Of a stretch of 64,000 nt of DNA, positions 61,364 through 64,000 are shown in pieces. Source of the DNA: Aurantibacter crassamenti (GTDB lineage: Bacteria; Bacteroidota; Bacteroidia; Flavobacteriales; Flavobacteriaceae); NCBI RefSeq assembly GCF_016811105.1, contig NZ_JAFBGM010000001.1, positions 1,864,126-1,928,125 of the forward strand, given 5' to 3'. The notes beneath the pieces were generated by a model. It made no database searches. It was not told where the DNA came from and saw only the letters and a list, made by a program, of their open reading frames with translations. The number at the start of each line of letters is the position of its first letter. Position 1 is the first letter of the stretch. Made by a program: the position numbers and the translations under genes.

Positions 61364-61999
61364 CTATTTAATTTCAATTTTATCACCAAAGAATTTTGGT
61401 TGCGTATTAATAAGCATGTCTAAAAATGCTTTAACTCTTGCAAAGTACTCTCTAACATGTACTTTAAGTCCATTTTGACCAGACACATCTTTTGCATTAT
61501 ATCCAATTGCTTTAAGTCCTTTTCGTTCCGCAAGATAAATTGCACGTTCATTATGGAATTTTTGCGAGATAACAGTGACTTTATCTAATCCAAAAACAAC
61601 TTTTGCTCTAACCATTGAATCTAAAGTTCGAAAGCCGGCATAATCTAAGAATATTTTATCTGCAGGAATTCCAGCTTTTACAAGATCTTTTTTAAAAGTA
61701 GTTGGTTCATTATAATATCGACTACCATTATCACCACTTACTAAAACGAATTGAATTTTATTAGCCTTAAATAATTGAACCGTAGCTAGAATTCTGTATT
61801 CATAATAGGGGTTTAGGTCTCCAGAACTTAACTTCTTAGAGGTGCCTAAAACCAACCCAACTTTATTTGTGGGTATAACGGTTATTTCATCATAAGTTTT
61901 GCCATAGGCAGAACTTGTAATGGTATGGTGGCAAATCAGAAATATTAGAATAGGCACTATAATTAAAGCAACTATTACTTTAAGAAGTTTTTTCTTCAT
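61364..61999 (-). CDS. SanA/YdcF-like DUF218 membrane protein
   Basis: A 211-residue protein with one N-terminal membrane helix (LLKVIVALIIVPILIFLICH). The DUF218 domain follows: KVGLVLGTSKKLSSGDLNPY, YEYRILATVQLFKANKIQFV, LVSGDNGSRYYNEPTTFKKD and VISQKFHNERAIYLAERKGL. SanA of enterobacteria affects envelope permeability to vancomycin, probably through peptidoglycan or lipid-carrier metabolism. The homologue here probably acts at the outer face of the inner membrane. The stop is 51 bp from the start of the Nramp-like gene. Confidence 0.88.
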   Translation of the reverse strand: MKKKLLKVIVALIIVPILIFLICHHTITSSAYGKTYDEITVIPTNKVGLVLGTSKKLSSGDLNPYYEYRILATVQLFKANKIQFVLVSGDNGSRYYNEPTTFKKDLVKAGIPADKIFLDYAGFRTLDSMVRAKVVFGLDKVTVISQKFHNERAIYLAERKGLKAIGYNAKDVSGQNGLKVHVREYFARVKAFLDMLINTQPKFFGDKIEIK

Positions 62000-62313
62000 T
62001 TATAATTGTCTGAATATTAAAGATAGTAAATACAAACAAGGGAGTGATTTGCGTTGGTTAGAAATTATTCATTGCTAAACATGATTTTAATAATAAAACG
62101 AAATTTAAACTACTTGTGTTGAATCGCATCGGCCTTTTTTGTTAGCGAATGTTTTAATTCAATTTAAATAAAGCCGAGTTCTTTGTTGTATTTCTGCAAA
62201 CAAACGACAGTATAGTGATTTAGTTTTAACTTGCTAATTATTATTATGCGAGGTCCTGATATTTTAAATTAAAAATTCATTTATCAAGTTCGCTGACCAT
62301 AAAACAAAGCGAT
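62000..62313. other. Gene-free divergent spacer between the SanA-like and EamA genes
   Basis: I see no gene in 314 bases. It must hold promoters for both directions. TCGGC near 62130 and GCCGA near 62175 are complementary but far apart. No full TAnnTTTG box was identified for the EamA gene. Confidence 0.4.
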
Positions 62314-63183
62314 TTGTCAAATAGTATACTAGCTAAACAATCAAGTAGAGATGTAAAAAAGGCAATACTTTTTATGATTGTAAGTACCTTTTCATTTGCA
62401 TTAATGAATGTTTCAGTGAAGTATTTGGATCGTATTCCTTCGTTTCAAATTGTATTATTTAGATGTTTAGGTTCTTTCGTTTTAGCAACAACTTTTATAA
62501 TAATTAAAGGAATTCCGATATTAGGAAATAAACGTAGATTAATGATGTTAAGAGCTGTTGTTGGTTTGATAGCAATGACACTTTATTTTCTTTCATTAAA
62601 ACATTTGCCAGTCGGTACTGCTGTTTCCTTACGCTATATTGCACCTATTTTTGCAGCCATATTTGCCGTTTTTATTTTAAAAGAAAAATTAAAAAAAGTT
62701 CAATGGTTATTTTTTTTAGTTGCATTTGCTGGTGTGTTGGTGTTGAAAGGATTTGATTCGAATATCAACTCAACAGGTTTAGGTTTAATACTAACAGCTT
62801 CTGTGTTTAGCGGCATGGTCTATGTTATCTTAAGAAAAATTGGAAAAGCAGATCACCCGTTAGTGGTAGTTAATTATTTTATGTTTGTGGGTACGCTTGT
62901 AGGTGGAATTTTGGCTATTTCAGTTTGGATTCAACCCGAAGGAATTGAATGGTTATTCCTATTGCTTTTAGGCGTTTTTGGCTTTATGGGCCAGTTATAT
63001 ATGACTCGCGCATTTCAAATTGCGCAAACTAATCTAGTTGCTCCTTTAAAATATATTGAAGTTGTTTTTACTATTTCAATAGGAGTATTGTGGTTTAATG
63101 AAGTGTATACTTTCTATAGTTTTATCGGCTTAATCATGATTATCTCAGCACTTATTTTGAATACTATGGTTAAGAAATCTTGA
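62314..63183 (+). CDS. EamA/DMT family transporter
   Basis: A 289-residue membrane protein with ten helices in two EamA halves. Half 1 has AILFMIVSTFSFALMNVSVK and ALNV-like motifs; GTAVSLRYIAPIFAAIFAVF and LKEKLKKVQWLFFLVAFAGV are typical. Half 2 starts at STGLGLILTASVFSGMVYVI and has AFQIAQTNLVAPLKYIEVVF. Substrates of this family range from amino acids to nucleotide metabolites and cannot be told here. The likely start is TTG 62314, because the next ATG lies within the first helix. The last 14 bp overlap the convergent gene. Confidence 0.85.
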   Translation: MSNSILAKQSSRDVKKAILFMIVSTFSFALMNVSVKYLDRIPSFQIVLFRCLGSFVLATTFIIIKGIPILGNKRRLMMLRAVVGLIAMTLYFLSLKHLPVGTAVSLRYIAPIFAAIFAVFILKEKLKKVQWLFFLVAFAGVLVLKGFDSNINSTGLGLILTASVFSGMVYVILRKIGKADHPLVVVNYFMFVGTLVGGILAISVWIQPEGIEWLFLLLLGVFGFMGQLYMTRAFQIAQTNLVAPLKYIEVVFTISIGVLWFNEVYTFYSFIGLIMIISALILNTMVKKS

Positions 63184-63523
63184 GCGTTTTAAACTCTTGG
63201 TAGAGCCATTTTTTTTCTTCTAAGCTAAACTCTTTGTTTTCAAACCAATCATGTGCCTCAATTTTTTCGTTTTCCAATTGAGCATTGCGAATGGCTTGCA
63301 AAGATGCTATATGCCAATGAACACCTTTTTGTCTAGAAACAGAATAACCAATATCCTCAGCTATGTAAGAAATTTTGGGTTGATTGATGAGCTTCACACC
63401 GTTTTTAAGTACTGCAAGGGTTTTAGTTAAGGCAACCACCTCTGAAAAGGAATACCGAACAAAATCCATAAAACCATTTTGTTTTATGTTATAAACTTTA
63501 TCTCCTATTTCTAACTTTCTCAT
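63170..63523 (-). CDS. Hypothetical 117-residue protein
   Basis: I do not recognise this family. The protein has no signal peptide or membrane segment. It starts RKLEIGDKVYNIKQNGFMDF, suggesting a small beta-barrel-like N-terminal part (about 1-60). The rest is rich in charged residues and probably helical (EEKKWLYQEFKTLKIS). It overlaps the end of the EamA gene tail to tail by 14 bp, which supports the stop positions of both. Codon use looks normal for the region. Confidence 0.6.
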   Translation of the reverse strand: MRKLEIGDKVYNIKQNGFMDFVRYSFSEVVALTKTLAVLKNGVKLINQPKISYIAEDIGYSVSRQKGVHWHIASLQAIRNAQLENEKIEAHDWFENKEFSLEEKKWLYQEFKTLKIS

Positions 63524-63613
63524 AGTATAATAAAGTCTGTAAAAATAAAACTAGGGGTACTTTGCCACCAAGTCAAACTGCCAATTCTTATTAACAATTA
63601 TAGTGATAATGAA

Positions 63614-63637
63614 CAAAAAGTTGTAATCAACTTTTTG
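63614..63637. promoter_or_regulatory. 10-bp inverted repeat before the peroxiredoxin-like gene
   Basis: CAAAAAGTTG taat CAACTTTTTG, perfect over 10-bp arms with a 4-base spacer. It lies between two divergent genes, where a terminator is not needed, so an operator is more likely. It ends 88 bp before the ATG at 63726. Confidence 0.45.
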
Positions 63638-63701
63638 AAATATATTCAATTTGTTGTCAAATTTTTAGTAACTAAAATTAATTCACATAAAGCTATTTAT
63701 A

Positions 63702-63709
63702 TACCTTTG
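63702..63709 (+). promoter_or_regulatory. -7 promoter element of the peroxiredoxin-like gene
   Basis: TACCTTTG matches TAnnTTTG, 16 bp before the ATG. No TTG lies at the expected -33 position. Confidence 0.45.
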
Positions 63710-63725
63710 AATTTAACATTACAAT

Positions 63726-64000
63726 ATGGGTGATTTACAAGAGTTTCAAAAATTAGTTATAGCAAATGCAGCTAACGCTAAAGGTTTATCAGTAGGTGAG
63801 AAAGCGCCAGATTTTACCTTATTAAATGCAATAGGTAAAGAGGTTTCACTTTCTGAAATGCTAAAAACTAGTACGGTAATCATTAAGTTCTATCGTGGTG
63901 AATGGTGCCCTATTTGTAATTTAGATTTAAGAGAAGTACAGAATAAATTACCTCAAATTAAATCTTTAGGCGCTACTTTGTTGGCAATAAGTCCGCAGAA
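63726..64000 (+). CDS. Peroxiredoxin-like AhpC/TSA family protein (3' partial)
   Basis: The gene runs off the window; 91 residues are visible. LSVGEKAPDFTLLNAIGKEV is the typical N-terminal strand region. The active-site segment VIIKFYRGEWCPICNLDLRE has Cys61 and Cys64; Cys61 would be the peroxidatic cysteine, as in the peroxiredoxin-like (PRX-like2) group. Such proteins reduce peroxides with thiols. A -7 element and an inverted repeat upstream suggest its own regulated promoter. It is not a classical 2-Cys AhpC, whose active site reads V-C-P/T rather than W-C-P-x-C. Confidence 0.88.
   Translation, partial: MGDLQEFQKLVIANAANAKGLSVGEKAPDFTLLNAIGKEVSLSEMLKTSTVIIKFYRGEWCPICNLDLREVQNKLPQIKSLGATLLAISPQ

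Overview
The window comes from a marine-type member of the Flavobacteriaceae (Bacteroidota). The evidence is AT-rich DNA, promoters of the Bacteroidota -33/-7 type (TTG ... TAnnTTTG), a full-length SprA of the gliding/type IX secretion (T9SS) machinery, two PorP/SprF proteins, a type B T9SS cargo protein, flavobacterial cytochrome oxidase assembly genes, and a TPR histidine kinase with a LytTR regulator. The genus cannot be fixed from this sequence alone. No rRNA, tRNA, CRISPR array or insertion sequence was seen.

Layout. 1-2138: the 3' part of a TPR protein and a small secreted protein, separated by a palindrome-rich spacer. 2453-5565: a compact sulfur-compound cluster made of a TsdA-like diheme cytochrome c, a Tat-exported DsrE-like protein, a secreted DsrE protein and a TauE/SafE exporter. 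5872-11109: an acyl-CoA-dehydrogenase-fold flavoprotein without the usual catalytic Glu, an outer-membrane receptor, a DHFR-like protein and QueG. 11273-14158: a sucrose cassette (sucrose phosphorylase plus MFS transporter) behind a leader that can fold as a three-way junction. 14332-26157: housekeeping and envelope genes (malic enzyme, ruvA, sprA, gcvH, a VanZ-like protein, tonB). 26364-31800: cytochrome oxidase assembly and subunits (heme O synthase, two subunit III proteins, subunit IV, SCO, DUF420, a small CAMC membrane protein).

31919-41475: an unusual MacAB-TolC-like region with four stand-alone permeases, two adaptors, one ATPase and one TolC. Both halves are preceded by the same ECF-sigma-like promoter pattern. 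41557-46992: tsaB, a MscS channel, dodecin, a tandem-N-domain Nfu protein, a lone PorP/SprF protein and a VWA lipoprotein. 47189-51584: TPR histidine kinase, LytTR regulator, gamma carbonic anhydrase and fabD. Upstream of the kinase lie four direct repeats with an exact 21-bp period. 51825-58436: a T9SS type B surface protein with its SprF and OmpA/PorE-like partners. 58509-64000: a lipoprotein, an Nramp-like transporter without the DPGN motif, a SanA-like protein, an EamA transporter, a small unknown protein and the start of a peroxiredoxin-like gene.

How the genes may work together. SprA is the outer-membrane translocon through which the 51825 surface protein would leave the cell; the adjacent SprF and OmpA-like proteins would receive or anchor it. 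The sulfur cluster plausibly couples periplasmic thiosulfate oxidation to sulfane-sulfur handling and export of sulfite or a similar anion. The least ordinary signals are the sulfur cluster with its paired upstream palindromes, the four-permease exporter with duplicated ECF-like promoters, the 21-bp-phased array before the kinase operon, and the folded leader of the sucrose phosphorylase gene.
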